The translations under genes were made by a program, and so were the position numbers. Of a stretch of 64,000 nucleotides of DNA, positions 1 to 7,207 are shown piece after piece (positions within the stretch are counted from its first letter, which is position 1; every line of letters begins with the position of its first letter). The notes below the pieces were generated by a model that was not told the origin of the DNA, did no database searches, and saw nothing but the letters and a program-made list of their open reading frames with translations. This DNA is from Verrucomicrobium sp. BvORR106 (GTDB lineage: Bacteria; Verrucomicrobiota; Verrucomicrobiia; Verrucomicrobiales; Verrucomicrobiaceae). Where the stretch lies: NCBI RefSeq assembly GCF_000739655.1, contig NZ_BATR01000104.1, positions 124,001 through 188,000 of the forward strand. Reading direction: 5' to 3'.

Positions 1-321
1 GCGGTGCACTGAGGTGTTGGCTGCCGCTGCCAAGGCTTGGCAGAAGGCGTCATGCCCCTCATTTCCAATACCAATCCAGTCCACCGCGCACAGCACAATC
101 GGCTCTTCCTGGCCCAGAATGACAATGCCGCGGGCTCGCAGGGTCAATTCATCCAACCGCTTCACCTTGTCGTAGGCCATGGCGGAACCTACTGGCGGTG
201 TCGCATCCACATCGAAAGTCGCGATCTTAATGGCTTCGGCACGGGCAAGCGGTTTGCAAACGAAGAGGGCTAACAGGAGCAGGGCAAGCTGCAGGAATGC
301 TCTGGGGACGATGGTGGGCAT
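1..321 (-). CDS. Ceramidase-like secreted protein, 5' part only (runs off window edge)
   Basis: The frame opens with ATG at 319-321 on the minus strand and stays open to base 1, giving 107 residues of a longer protein. Residues 1-29 form a signal peptide (basic start, hydrophobic [11 protein letters not shown] core, ARA-like cleavage site). The mature start ([20 protein letters not shown], then [10 protein letters not shown] and [19 protein letters not shown]) matches the N-terminus of the neutral/alkaline non-lysosomal ceramidase-like family that is common in Planctomycetota and Verrucomicrobiota. In that family this region is followed by a His-rich metal site, which lies outside the window. 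Substrate cannot be deduced; many members are probably not true ceramidases. It is divergent from the PEP-CTERM gene at 645. Confidence 0.75.
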   Translation of the reverse strand, partial: MPTIVPRAFLQLALLLLALFVCKPLARAEAIKIATFDVDATPPVGSAMAYDKVKRLDELTLRARGIVILGQEEPIVLCAVDWIGIGNEGHDAFCQALAAAANTSVHR

Positions 322-644
322 GAAGCCACATACGCGGGCCAGCCTTGGTGATTTTGTTGCGGGTAACTATCCGACTACAAGTCGGCAAAAGAGTATCACC
401 TGAGGTTTCAAGCGGCGGTGTGTGATGTGCTGGCGAGGCGCTCTTGGGGGTCGCAAAAAGGAGAAGGACTGCATGATGGAGAAGGTTGCAGGGTGGTTTC
501 TCACAATTGATAGGCACCATAGAGGGCGATATCCACAATAGGAGGCGCAAAAGAGAGAAAATTGCTGTAAATGCGATAATAAGGAGTTGCTTTTCTGATG
601 GAGTCTGTGAAAATTGAGAAATCAACCGCGCGGCACTATCAGCT
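322..644. promoter_or_regulatory. Divergent intergenic region
   Basis: A 323-bp stretch between the divergent ceramidase-like gene and the first PEP-CTERM gene, so promoters for both should lie here. I see no convincing reading frame on either strand and no strong hairpin. I looked for a sigma-54 type -24/-12 element, which controls some PEP-CTERM genes, and did not find a clear one. Confidence 0.4.
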
Positions 645-1469
645 ATGAGATTCTCCTTCCTGACCACCTTGGCTACCCTTCTGTTGGGTGCCTCCCTTCC
701 TGCAGCGGAGTCGGTAGATATTGAGTTCGACAACTTCTCCGGGAATCAAACCGGGACGCTGCAAGATCTCGGCCCGTACTACCAGTCCTCGGTGATGAAG
801 TTCACCAATGTGGCGAGCGTGGGAAATGTGTCAGTCGATCTCCGCGTGACGGCCTCTGCTTGGGGCACCTACGCTTTCACCGGTCACCTGCCTGACTACA
901 GCCAAAACTCCGCTCAGCCCAACGGCGACCTGGGCCTCTACTACACGGCCACTTCCTACGGTTCAGGTGGGTTGCACTACACGCTGGAGTTTTTCAAAGG
1001 TGGCACGAATTTTAGCACCACCTTTACGGTGAGTCAGTTTGACCTGCTCATCTATGATGTGGACGGCGAGGCCAGGCAAACGGAGGCCTTCCGCGCCTAT
1101 CTATCTGACGGTTTGACCTCTTACCGTCTGGCAGACAGCCCGAACAGTGTGTCGGCTTCCTACTTCACCAACGGAGTTCTCTTCAGCGGTCCTGGCTACA
1201 ACATCGCGGAGACCGACCCCTCGGCCGCAGCCATCCTGACCTATAACAACACCAACAAGATCACGCTCGACTTCGAGTCGAAAACAACCGGTGGCTCCTT
1301 GCCCAACGGCATCTTCACCGCCATTGACGGGGACTTGAGCCTTCTCAAGGGGGACACGAGTGATTTCGGCACTCCAGTCGCAGTGCCTGAGCCTTCCGGT
1401 TTGGTGTTTATCGCGGCAGCCGGCATGGTGCTGGTGCTGCGCCGTAAGCGCCGTGCGACTGCTGATTGA
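645..1469 (+). CDS. PEP-CTERM sorting domain protein
   Basis: A 274-residue exported protein. Residues 1-21 are a signal peptide (RFSFLTTLATLLLGASLPAA). The body is rich in Ser, Thr, Gly, Asn and aromatic residues, as in secreted beta-rich proteins, and has no enzyme motif I recognise. The C-terminus carries the tripartite sorting signal: VPEP at about residue 248, a hydrophobic helix (GLVFIAAAGMVLVL) and an RRKRR cluster. In known systems the exosortase/archaeosortase-type enzyme EpsH cleaves near PEP and the protein goes to the surface or the exopolysaccharide matrix. No exosortase gene lies in this window. A rho-independent terminator follows 21 bp after the stop, so the gene is probably monocistronic. 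Confidence 0.85.
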   Translation: MRFSFLTTLATLLLGASLPAAESVDIEFDNFSGNQTGTLQDLGPYYQSSVMKFTNVASVGNVSVDLRVTASAWGTYAFTGHLPDYSQNSAQPNGDLGLYYTATSYGSGGLHYTLEFFKGGTNFSTTFTVSQFDLLIYDVDGEARQTEAFRAYLSDGLTSYRLADSPNSVSASYFTNGVLFSGPGYNIAETDPSAAAILTYNNTNKITLDFESKTTGGSLPNGIFTAIDGDLSLLKGDTSDFGTPVAVPEPSGLVFIAAAGMVLVLRRKRRATAD

Positions 1470-1490
1470 TCGTCGCGCGTGAAAAGACTT

Positions 1491-1527
1491 CGCCTGGTCC
1501 ACGTTGCGTGGCCAGGCGTTTTTTGTT
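1491..1527 (+). terminator. Rho-independent terminator after PEP-CTERM gene 1
   Basis: Arms CGCCTGG(1491-1497) and CCAGGCG(1512-1518), extended by inner pairs, are followed directly by a run of six T, giving a classical intrinsic terminator for the upstream gene. Confidence 0.8.
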
Positions 1528-1596
1528 TTCTGGTCAAACGACTGGGAGCTTGGTCCTTTGGGCTTGCAGGGGCTGAGGATGTGGCGAAAAAAGGGC

Positions 1597-2232
1597 ATGC
1601 GGATTTCGCTCGCCTAAGGGGAAGGAAAGCTTGGGTTTGACCTTCCTGACCATGGGGTCACGGTTATCGAGCCCTCGCATCGGCCGGGTCTCCGTGACGA
1701 GAGAGGTGGGATGGAGCAGGCGTTGGCGTCTCCTATTGGGTGTGCTCCTCTGCGGGAGGGGCTCACTCCGGGGGCTTCGGTTTGCATTGTTTTTACGGAT
1801 ATCACGCGGGCGACGCCCAACCACCGCATCATACCCTGGCTCCTGGACTGGTTGGGTGCCGCTGGTGTGGAGAGGGAGGCCATCACGCTCCTCAATTCCA
1901 CCGGAACTCACCGGGGGAATACGCAACAAGAGCTGGAGGGGATGCTGACGCCAGAGGTGGTCAGAGGCTATCGGGTGATCAATCACGATTGTCATGCCCA
2001 GGAGGAGATGGTGGAGTTTGGAGAAACTCGGGGAGGTGCCAAGGCTCTCATCTCCAGGCGGGCCAGAGTGTTGCTCTACAGCAGCCTGACCCCGGATCTG
2101 GTGGAGGCGACACTTCTGGCGTCGTGTTCCGACATAGGCGCTGCCGTGCAGCAGGAGTTGGACGCCCTGGGAGGGCAGGGGCGGGTGGCAGTTTTGCCCC
2201 AAGGGCCCCTTACGATACCCTATATCGGCTGA
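1597..2232 (+). pseudogene. larA: Degenerate larA-type (lactate racemase family, DUF2088) gene
   Basis: LarA-family proteins (about 420 residues) are nickel-pincer cofactor racemases or related enzymes. Here ATG at 1597 starts MRISLA, then TAA at 1615-1617 stands exactly where the family has Tyr in its AYGxG motif, and the same frame continues as GEGKLGFDLPDHGVTVIEP. The N-terminal half goes on through DITRATPNHRIIP and GTHRGNT and VINHDCHAQEE, then jumps near 2040-2070 directly to the family's C-terminal end (ARVLLYSSLTPDLV ... VAVLPQGPLTIPYI). About 200 central residues are missing, including the region that holds the cofactor-binding Lys and His. The two lesions mean no active enzyme. A shorter protein could start at ATG 1711, but it would still lack the active site. 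No larB/larC/larE genes are nearby. Confidence 0.85.
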
Positions 2233-2280
2233 ATGGCCTGGAAGGGGGAGAGTGTGGTGGGCAACCGGTGGGGCTATCGT

Positions 2281-2493
2281 AAAAAGTTGCTCGATGCAGT
2301 AGTAAAAAATTTGTTCTTGAAAGCTGTTGAGCGTGTGGGCAATATAAGAACAGGTAATGTAAAAATTATCTACCCATAAGAAAACGTTCTTGTTTTTATA
2401 TTAAATTATCTACTATTATGCCGTCGTGCAAAGTAGAGCCATTAATGTAAGGCGTCCCCTTGGTGGCCTTCAACCCTTCATCCATTCAGCGTC
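2281..2493 (+). promoter_or_regulatory. AT-rich promoter region of PEP-CTERM gene 2
   Basis: The stretch 2281-2420 is markedly AT-rich against a GC-rich background. The 11-mer AAATTATCTAC occurs twice, at 2363-2373 and 2403-2413, exactly 40 bp apart. GTTCTTG also occurs twice, with a TAAGAAC in opposite orientation between them. Direct repeats at near-integral helical spacing suggest an operator or activator site for the downstream gene; this is inference. Confidence 0.45.
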
Positions 2494-3333
2494 ATGACTC
2501 CAAAAACTTTCTTCCAACGCGGTGCCGTTCCGGTGCTGGCTATGTTGCTGGGACTGACAGGTGTCGCTTCCGGCCAGGCCATCATCAATTCGGCGGACTT
2601 TTTTGATCCCGACTTCAGAGCGGAGCGGCCAGGCAGTGCGCCCGGACTGCTGACGTTGACGGTTGACACCAGTCTCTACAACCCAGGCTCTCAAACGGAC
2701 GGGAATGTGACGTGGACTCACCAGGCTGGCGGACTGGTAGAGCTGGACATCAGCGTGGTGGCTGGGGTGAACTTGGCGGCTTATACGCAAACGACAGGGA
2801 ACACGCTGGTGTTTGGACGCGAACTTACGACGACTGGCCTAGTTGGGTTATTGGGGCCGACGATATCTTCCGTGGTAGGGGCGAGTGCCATCAACTCCTG
2901 GGACAGTCAAGCGACCGTTGGAGGGCTGAGCCTTGGCTCAGGAAGCGCCTACACCGTCAGTTTCACAGTTGCCTCTGGTGGCGGGATCAACTTGAACGCA
3001 CTGAGTGCGGCGAACTTCGGGCTGAGCAGCAATGGAGTGGCCATCCAGGATATCAATACCGTGGAGACGCTCAATGTCCTCAACCTGCTGCAGCTCGGTG
3101 GTGGATTGACCAACATTGAATTCACCTTCATTGCACCGTCCAACCTGAATCAGCTGGAGTTCAGTTTTGATGCGGCCACGATTGCCAACGTCAGTCTTCT
3201 TGGCGGTATCACGGACAACCAAAACGTGCTGACCTTTAGCAACTTCGCAGTCACCCCAGTGCCGGAGCCCGGCAGTCTTACCCTGCTCGGTCTGGGCATC
3301 TACTTCCTGGTGCGCCGCCGCAATCGCGTCTGA
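2494..3333 (+). CDS. PEP-CTERM sorting domain protein
   Basis: A 279-residue exported protein with an N-terminal signal peptide (hydrophobic VPVLAMLLGLTGVASG after a basic start). The middle is a low-charge, Gly/Asn/Ser-rich beta-type sequence with no enzyme motif seen. The C-terminus has the sorting signal PVPEPGSL, a hydrophobic helix (TLLGLGIYFLV) and RRRNR. It resembles the protein encoded at 645 only in architecture. The broken larA lies between the two PEP-CTERM genes. An AT-rich upstream region with paired direct repeats and a perfect downstream terminator make it a single transcription unit. Confidence 0.85.
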   Translation: MTPKTFFQRGAVPVLAMLLGLTGVASGQAIINSADFFDPDFRAERPGSAPGLLTLTVDTSLYNPGSQTDGNVTWTHQAGGLVELDISVVAGVNLAAYTQTTGNTLVFGRELTTTGLVGLLGPTISSVVGASAINSWDSQATVGGLSLGSGSAYTVSFTVASGGGINLNALSAANFGLSSNGVAIQDINTVETLNVLNLLQLGGGLTNIEFTFIAPSNLNQLEFSFDAATIANVSLLGGITDNQNVLTFSNFAVTPVPEPGSLTLLGLGIYFLVRRRNRV

Positions 3334-3360
3334 GGCGGCTGTCGGGAAATCTCTCTTCTC

Positions 3361-3397
3361 AAATGGATGCCGGAATTCCGGCATCCATTTTTTTGTT
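3361..3397 (+). terminator. Perfect-palindrome terminator after PEP-CTERM gene 2
   Basis: Positions 3361-3390 are a perfect 30-bp palindrome (arm AAATGGATGCCGG, centre AATT) followed by more T residues. Because it starts with A and ends in T it could stop transcription in both directions, although no gene converges from the right. Confidence 0.85.
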
Positions 3398-3440
3398 TTT
3401 TTGAGTACGAATTCTCCGCGGATTTGCCTATGGATGAAGG

Positions 3441-4679
3441 ATGTCTTCGCAGCCCTCACCGAAAACGATCGCAGTCCTCGGCACACTTGATTCAAAAGGC
3501 GATGAGCATGCCTATGTGGCCGGAATCATTCGCAACAAAGGCCATCGGGTTCTCTTGATTGATGTCGGTTCTCTGGAGCCGCCCAAGGTGACCCCAGACA
3601 TTACCCGGGAAGAAGTGGCGGCCGCTGCGGGAGTGGACCTTGATGGGCTGCGTGCGAGGCAGGATCGGGGAGAGAGCGTGACGGCGATGGCGGGAGCGGC
3701 TGCCCAGTTGCTCGTGGGCTTGGTGAGCGCCGGGAAGATCGATGGGGTTATTTCCCTTGGCGGCGGCGGCGGCACAGCTATCGGCACCGCCGCGATGCGG
3801 GCTCTTCCAGTGGGCTTTCCCAAGGTGATGGTCAGCACTCTCGCCGCCGGGAACGTGGCCCCTTATGTTGGGACGAAGGACATCGTGATGTTCCCCAGCA
3901 TTGTGGATGTTTCGGGCCTGAACCGTCTTTCCCGAGTGCTGTTGGCAAGGGCTGCAGGAGCCATCTGTGGCATGGTGGAAGTGGTGCCGCCTGTGGTGGA
4001 TGAGAAGCCCTTGATCGTGGCTTCCATGTTCGGCAATACCACCCAGTGCGTGAGTTCTGCCAAGCAGATCCTTGAGGATGCGGGCTACGAGGTGTTGGTG
4101 TTTCACTCCACCGGCATAGGCGGGCGTATCATGGAGTCGCTTATTGAGAGCGGTCTGGTGACTGGTGTCCTTGACGTCACCACCACCGAGTGGGCGGACG
4201 AACTGGTGGGAGGGATCCTAGGCTCTGGGCCCACTCGCTTGGAGGCCGCCGGCAAAGCTGGTGTTCCGGCCGTGGTCGCTCCGGGCTGTCTGGACATGGT
4301 GAACTTCGGGGAGCCCGCAACCGTCCCGGCGAAATTCGCTGGTCGTCTTTTCTACCAGCACAATCCCCAGGTCACTCTGATGCGTACAAATGCGGAGGAG
4401 AATGCAGAGCTGGGGCGGATCCTGGCCGAAAAAATGAATGCCTACACGGCTCCTGCGACGCTGTTGCTTCCCTTGCGCGGGGTGAGTGTGATCAGCGCGG
4501 AAGGCGGATCTTTTTACCGGCCGGCCGCTGACCAAGCCTTGTTCGAGGCCGTGAGGCAGCATGTCAGCCCCGGTTTGCCCGTGCTTGAGGTGGACGCCAC
4601 GATCAATGATCCTGCGTTTGCGAAGGCGGCAGCAGAAGCTCTCTTGAAAAATATTGAGGCGTTCAGGCAGGCTTCCTAG
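3441..4679 (+). CDS. UPF0261 / Tm-1-like ATP-binding protein
   Basis: A 412-residue cytoplasmic protein. The start TIAVLGTLDSKGDEHAYVA and the Gly-rich stretch ISLGGGGGTAIGTAAMRALP, followed by GFPKVMVSTLAAGNVAPYVG and DIVMFPSIVDVSGLN, are hallmarks of the UPF0261 family. The plant member Tm-1 binds ATP and inhibits a tobamovirus replicase; the bacterial role is not established, though some members occur near TIM-barrel or hydrolase partners. Length is normal for the stand-alone bacterial form and the Gly-rich loop looks intact. It is followed 31 bp later by the DUF6429 gene, so the two are probably cotranscribed. Confidence 0.85.
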   Translation: MSSQPSPKTIAVLGTLDSKGDEHAYVAGIIRNKGHRVLLIDVGSLEPPKVTPDITREEVAAAAGVDLDGLRARQDRGESVTAMAGAAAQLLVGLVSAGKIDGVISLGGGGGTAIGTAAMRALPVGFPKVMVSTLAAGNVAPYVGTKDIVMFPSIVDVSGLNRLSRVLLARAAGAICGMVEVVPPVVDEKPLIVASMFGNTTQCVSSAKQILEDAGYEVLVFHSTGIGGRIMESLIESGLVTGVLDVTTTEWADELVGGILGSGPTRLEAAGKAGVPAVVAPGCLDMVNFGEPATVPAKFAGRLFYQHNPQVTLMRTNAEENAELGRILAEKMNAYTAPATLLLPLRGVSVISAEGGSFYRPAADQALFEAVRQHVSPGLPVLEVDATINDPAFAKAAAEALLKNIEAFRQAS

Positions 4680-4710
4680 TGTCATTTGATTCGTCTGGAG
4701 GATCGGAGCC

Positions 4711-4980
4711 ATGGCAAAGGAATTGGACTACGACGAAAGCAAGATTGATGAGGTTGTGCTGGCCTTGATGTACCTTACCTTGCACGGCCACGCTCGTGCC
4801 TGGAAGGGGTTTGATTGGGCATCGTTGGACAGACTCTCTGAAAAGGGGCTGATCTATGATGCCCAGAACAAGGCGAAATCCGTGGTGTTGACGGAGGAGG
4901 GGCTGAAACAGTGCGAGACCCTGTTTTACAAGCATTTTGGCCTGGAGGAGGGGCCTCGCGATGGGGGCACCCCGTCGTGA
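4711..4980 (+). CDS. DUF6429 family small protein
   Basis: An 89-residue soluble protein that I recognise as DUF6429 from LDYDESKIDEVVLALMYLT, ARAWKGFDWASLDRLSEKG and KSVVLTEEGLKQ. The family has no assigned function; the predicted helical fold and the Leu-Thr-Glu-Glu-Gly turn look winged-helix-like, but no DNA-binding claim can be made. A good Shine-Dalgarno site (GGAGG) precedes the ATG. It lies 31 bp after the UPF0261 gene on the same strand, suggesting one transcript. Confidence 0.8.
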   Translation: MAKELDYDESKIDEVVLALMYLTLHGHARAWKGFDWASLDRLSEKGLIYDAQNKAKSVVLTEEGLKQCETLFYKHFGLEEGPRDGGTPS

Positions 4981-5030
4981 ACCGGCATCTTTTCCGGAGT
5001 TCTGGTTTGGTTAAATAACCTCATCTGCCC

Positions 5031-5060
5031 GACCTCCTGCAGCAGTGGCTGCCGGAGGTC
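5031..5060 (+). promoter_or_regulatory. Strong hairpin between DUF6429 and the stress protein
   Basis: Arms GACCTCC (5031-5037) and GGAGGTC (5054-5060), with inner GCAGC/GCTGC pairs around an AGTG loop. No T-run follows, so it is not a standard terminator; it may be a leader structure of the downstream gene or a transcript end. The rest of 4981-5175 shows nothing coding. Confidence 0.5.
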
Positions 5061-5175
5061 GACCGCAATACCCGCCCTGTGATCCGCAGGATTGGTCGAG
5101 CCGAAGAGGCTGGGGAATACGATGCTATAGATGAACCAACGATGGGAGTGGTGTTACTCCCGGGAGGTGATTGCC

Positions 5176-6507
5176 ATGCATGTCTTGTGTCCCACGGATT
5201 TTTCGGAGTCCGCCCAGCGGGCGGCGGAAGTGGCTGCCTTGCTCGCGGCCAGGATGAATATGCCGCTCAAGCTTCAACACAGCGCCCCGGACGCGGTGGT
5301 GAGTGTGGAGATGCCGGTCATCAGTCAGATTGAGGAGCGAGCCAAGGCTGCCCTGGAGGAAGAGGCGTCCAGGCTGCGGGCGGCCTACGGCGTGGAGGTG
5401 GAGACGGACCTGCACTTTGGCCGGGCGGTGGATGATGTGGTGCACGGCACCCATCGGGAAAACACCCGGCTGGTGGTGCTGGGGTCTGCCGGGAGAGGGT
5501 TTGCGGGCCGCTGGCTGACCGGAAACGTGGCGGAACGCGTGGCCGAGACTGTGCCGGTGCCGACGCTGGTAGTGCGGCAACCCGCCCCGTTGCTCAAGTG
5601 GTTGCAGGAGGGAGATGCTCTCAAAGTCCTCTGCGGGGTGGATTTCTCCATCACTGCTGATGCCGCGCTGCTTGCCATCAAATCCCTCGCCAAAGTCGCC
5701 CCCTGCGAAGTGGATGCGGCGTTCATTGAATGGCCCCACGACTGGCCCTGGCAGGGCTCAGAGGAGGCGACTCCAGAGGGAGATGCGGAATGGCGGGAAA
5801 CGAAGGAGAGCCATCAGCGTGATCTCTGGGAACGGGTGAGTGGCCTGTTGGACGGTATTCCCGTGCGGGCTCATGTGAGAGGGACGGGCGGACGGCTCGA
5901 CTACGAATTCGTCCGACTCGCGGAGGAAATGTCCAGTGGCCTGCTGGTTGTGGGGGCGCATCAATGGCATGGATTGCAACGGCTCCGGGGGCCTTCATTC
6001 TCCCGTGGTGTCCTGGCGCAGGCGGCCCGGAATGTGTTGTGCGTGCCTCTGGCTTCCTACACGCCTGAGTTTTCGGTCTCACCCGTGAGAAGTGTGTTGG
6101 TCGCAACGGACTTTTCCAACAATGGCAACGGGGCGTTGCGGGTCGCCTACGGCATCTTGGAAAATGGTGGCAGTATTCACCTCTTTCATGTGGCTTCACT
6201 GGGCAAGGGGGATGCCGCCATCCTTGAGAATGGCGGTTTGCATTCTCAGGTCGAGGAGGCTCGACTCCAGGCGCTGGTGCCAAAGGAACTGGCCTCGCGC
6301 CGGGTGAAGGTGGACGTGAAAGCCGTGCACCGGCGCGATGTGGCGGGGGCAATTTGCGAAGAGGCCGAGCGCCGCCGGGTGGATCTCATCTGCATGGGCA
6401 CCCGGGGGCATTCCGGTGTGGTTTCGGCCGTGCTCGGCTCCGTGGCCCAGGCTGTCCTGGCCCACACGCGGATTCCCGTGCTGGCGGTTCCGACTCGGGA
6501 GGCCTGA
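5176..6507 (+). CDS. Universal stress protein with three tandem Usp domains
   Basis: A 443-residue protein. I chose ATG 5176 because an excellent Shine-Dalgarno site (GGGAGGTGA, 5162-5170) lies just upstream and the Usp fold begins at once with MHVLCPTDFSESAQRAAE; an in-frame upstream start at 5131 adds 15 unlikely residues. Domain 1 (about 1-145) ends with GSAGRGFAGRWLTGN and VPTLVVRQP, domain 2 (about 150-310) starts VLCGVDFSITADAAL, and domain 3 (about 320-443) starts VLVATDFSNNGNGAL and ends with GTRGHSGVVSAVLGS and IPVLAVP. Domains 1 and 3 keep the G2xG9xG[ST] ATP-binding pattern; domain 2 (GAHQWHGLQRLRG) does not. Most bacterial Usp proteins carry one or two domains. Confidence 0.85.
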   Translation: MHVLCPTDFSESAQRAAEVAALLAARMNMPLKLQHSAPDAVVSVEMPVISQIEERAKAALEEEASRLRAAYGVEVETDLHFGRAVDDVVHGTHRENTRLVVLGSAGRGFAGRWLTGNVAERVAETVPVPTLVVRQPAPLLKWLQEGDALKVLCGVDFSITADAALLAIKSLAKVAPCEVDAAFIEWPHDWPWQGSEEATPEGDAEWRETKESHQRDLWERVSGLLDGIPVRAHVRGTGGRLDYEFVRLAEEMSSGLLVVGAHQWHGLQRLRGPSFSRGVLAQAARNVLCVPLASYTPEFSVSPVRSVLVATDFSNNGNGALRVAYGILENGGSIHLFHVASLGKGDAAILENGGLHSQVEEARLQALVPKELASRRVKVDVKAVHRRDVAGAICEEAERRRVDLICMGTRGHSGVVSAVLGSVAQAVLAHTRIPVLAVPTREA

Positions 6508-6523
6508 AGTATTCAGCCAAGTC

Positions 6524-7087
6524 TCACTCTTCCACCGGAAGGGCGGCAGATCTGGCTTCCAGCATGTGCATGGCGCGGTCCACGATGCCCTCCACCGGCC
6601 ACAGGCGGCCGGAGCCCTCGTAGCCACAAGCCAGCATGCCTTCATCTGGGCCGATAAACTTGACTCCGCGTCCCTTCAGGGCGCTCACATTCTGCTGGGT
6701 GGCGGGGTGGGACCACATGTGGCCGTTCATCGCGGGGGCAATGAGCACAGGGGCCAGCGTAGCGAGGGCGATCGCGGAGAGGGCGTCGTTCGCGAAGCCG
6801 TGCGCCAGAGAGGCCAGGGTGTTGGCGGTGGCGGGGGCGATCAGGAGGAGATCGGCATGATCTGCCAGGTGGATGTGCCCCGGGCGCCAGCTCTCTTTTT
6901 CATCAAACAGCCCCGTCACCACTGGATTTCGTGACAATACCTGGAGGGTGAGGGGGGTGATGAATTCCTGAGCGCCGGCGGACATGATGCAGGTGACGGT
7001 GCAGCCCCGCTTCACAAGCTGGCTGGCGAGATCTGCGGCCTTGTAGGCGGCGATGGAGCCGGTAACACCCAGGAGGACATTTTTCAT
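6524..7087 (-). CDS. coaC: Phosphopantothenoylcysteine decarboxylase (CoaC domain, stand-alone)
   Basis: A 187-residue flavoprotein of the HFCD family that decarboxylates 4'-phosphopantothenoylcysteine to 4'-phosphopantetheine in coenzyme A synthesis. It opens with MKNVLLGVTGSIAAYKAADL (FMN-binding start), has the catalytic His region (HIHLADHADLLLIAPATANT), the PxMNxxMW signature as APAMNGHMW, and the substrate-clamp Cys motif LACGYEGSGRL. It is about half the length of bifunctional CoaBC, so the synthetase (CoaB) must be encoded elsewhere. The reading frame is open upstream to 7615, but that part is antisense to the SGNH gene; ATG 7087 gives the canonical start. It converges on the stress protein with a 16-bp gap. 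Confidence 0.9.
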   Translation of the reverse strand: MKNVLLGVTGSIAAYKAADLASQLVKRGCTVTCIMSAGAQEFITPLTLQVLSRNPVVTGLFDEKESWRPGHIHLADHADLLLIAPATANTLASLAHGFANDALSAIALATLAPVLIAPAMNGHMWSHPATQQNVSALKGRGVKFIGPDEGMLACGYEGSGRLWPVEGIVDRAMHMLEARSAALPVEE

Positions 7088-7207
7088 CTGTGCGGGAGCG
7101 TAGCGTGAAAGGCCTTTATTGCCAAGTACGCTGCAAATCGGCAGTCGGGTGGGGGTGTGATTTCGTGCTGGAAATGCCGCGCCCATGGTGGAAATAGCCT
7201 GTTCCCG

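Noticed and set aside
1711-2232. Intact 173-residue gene starting at 1711
   Set aside because: The in-frame upstream sequence carries the conserved LarA N-terminus and the centre of the family is deleted, so it is better described as a remnant.
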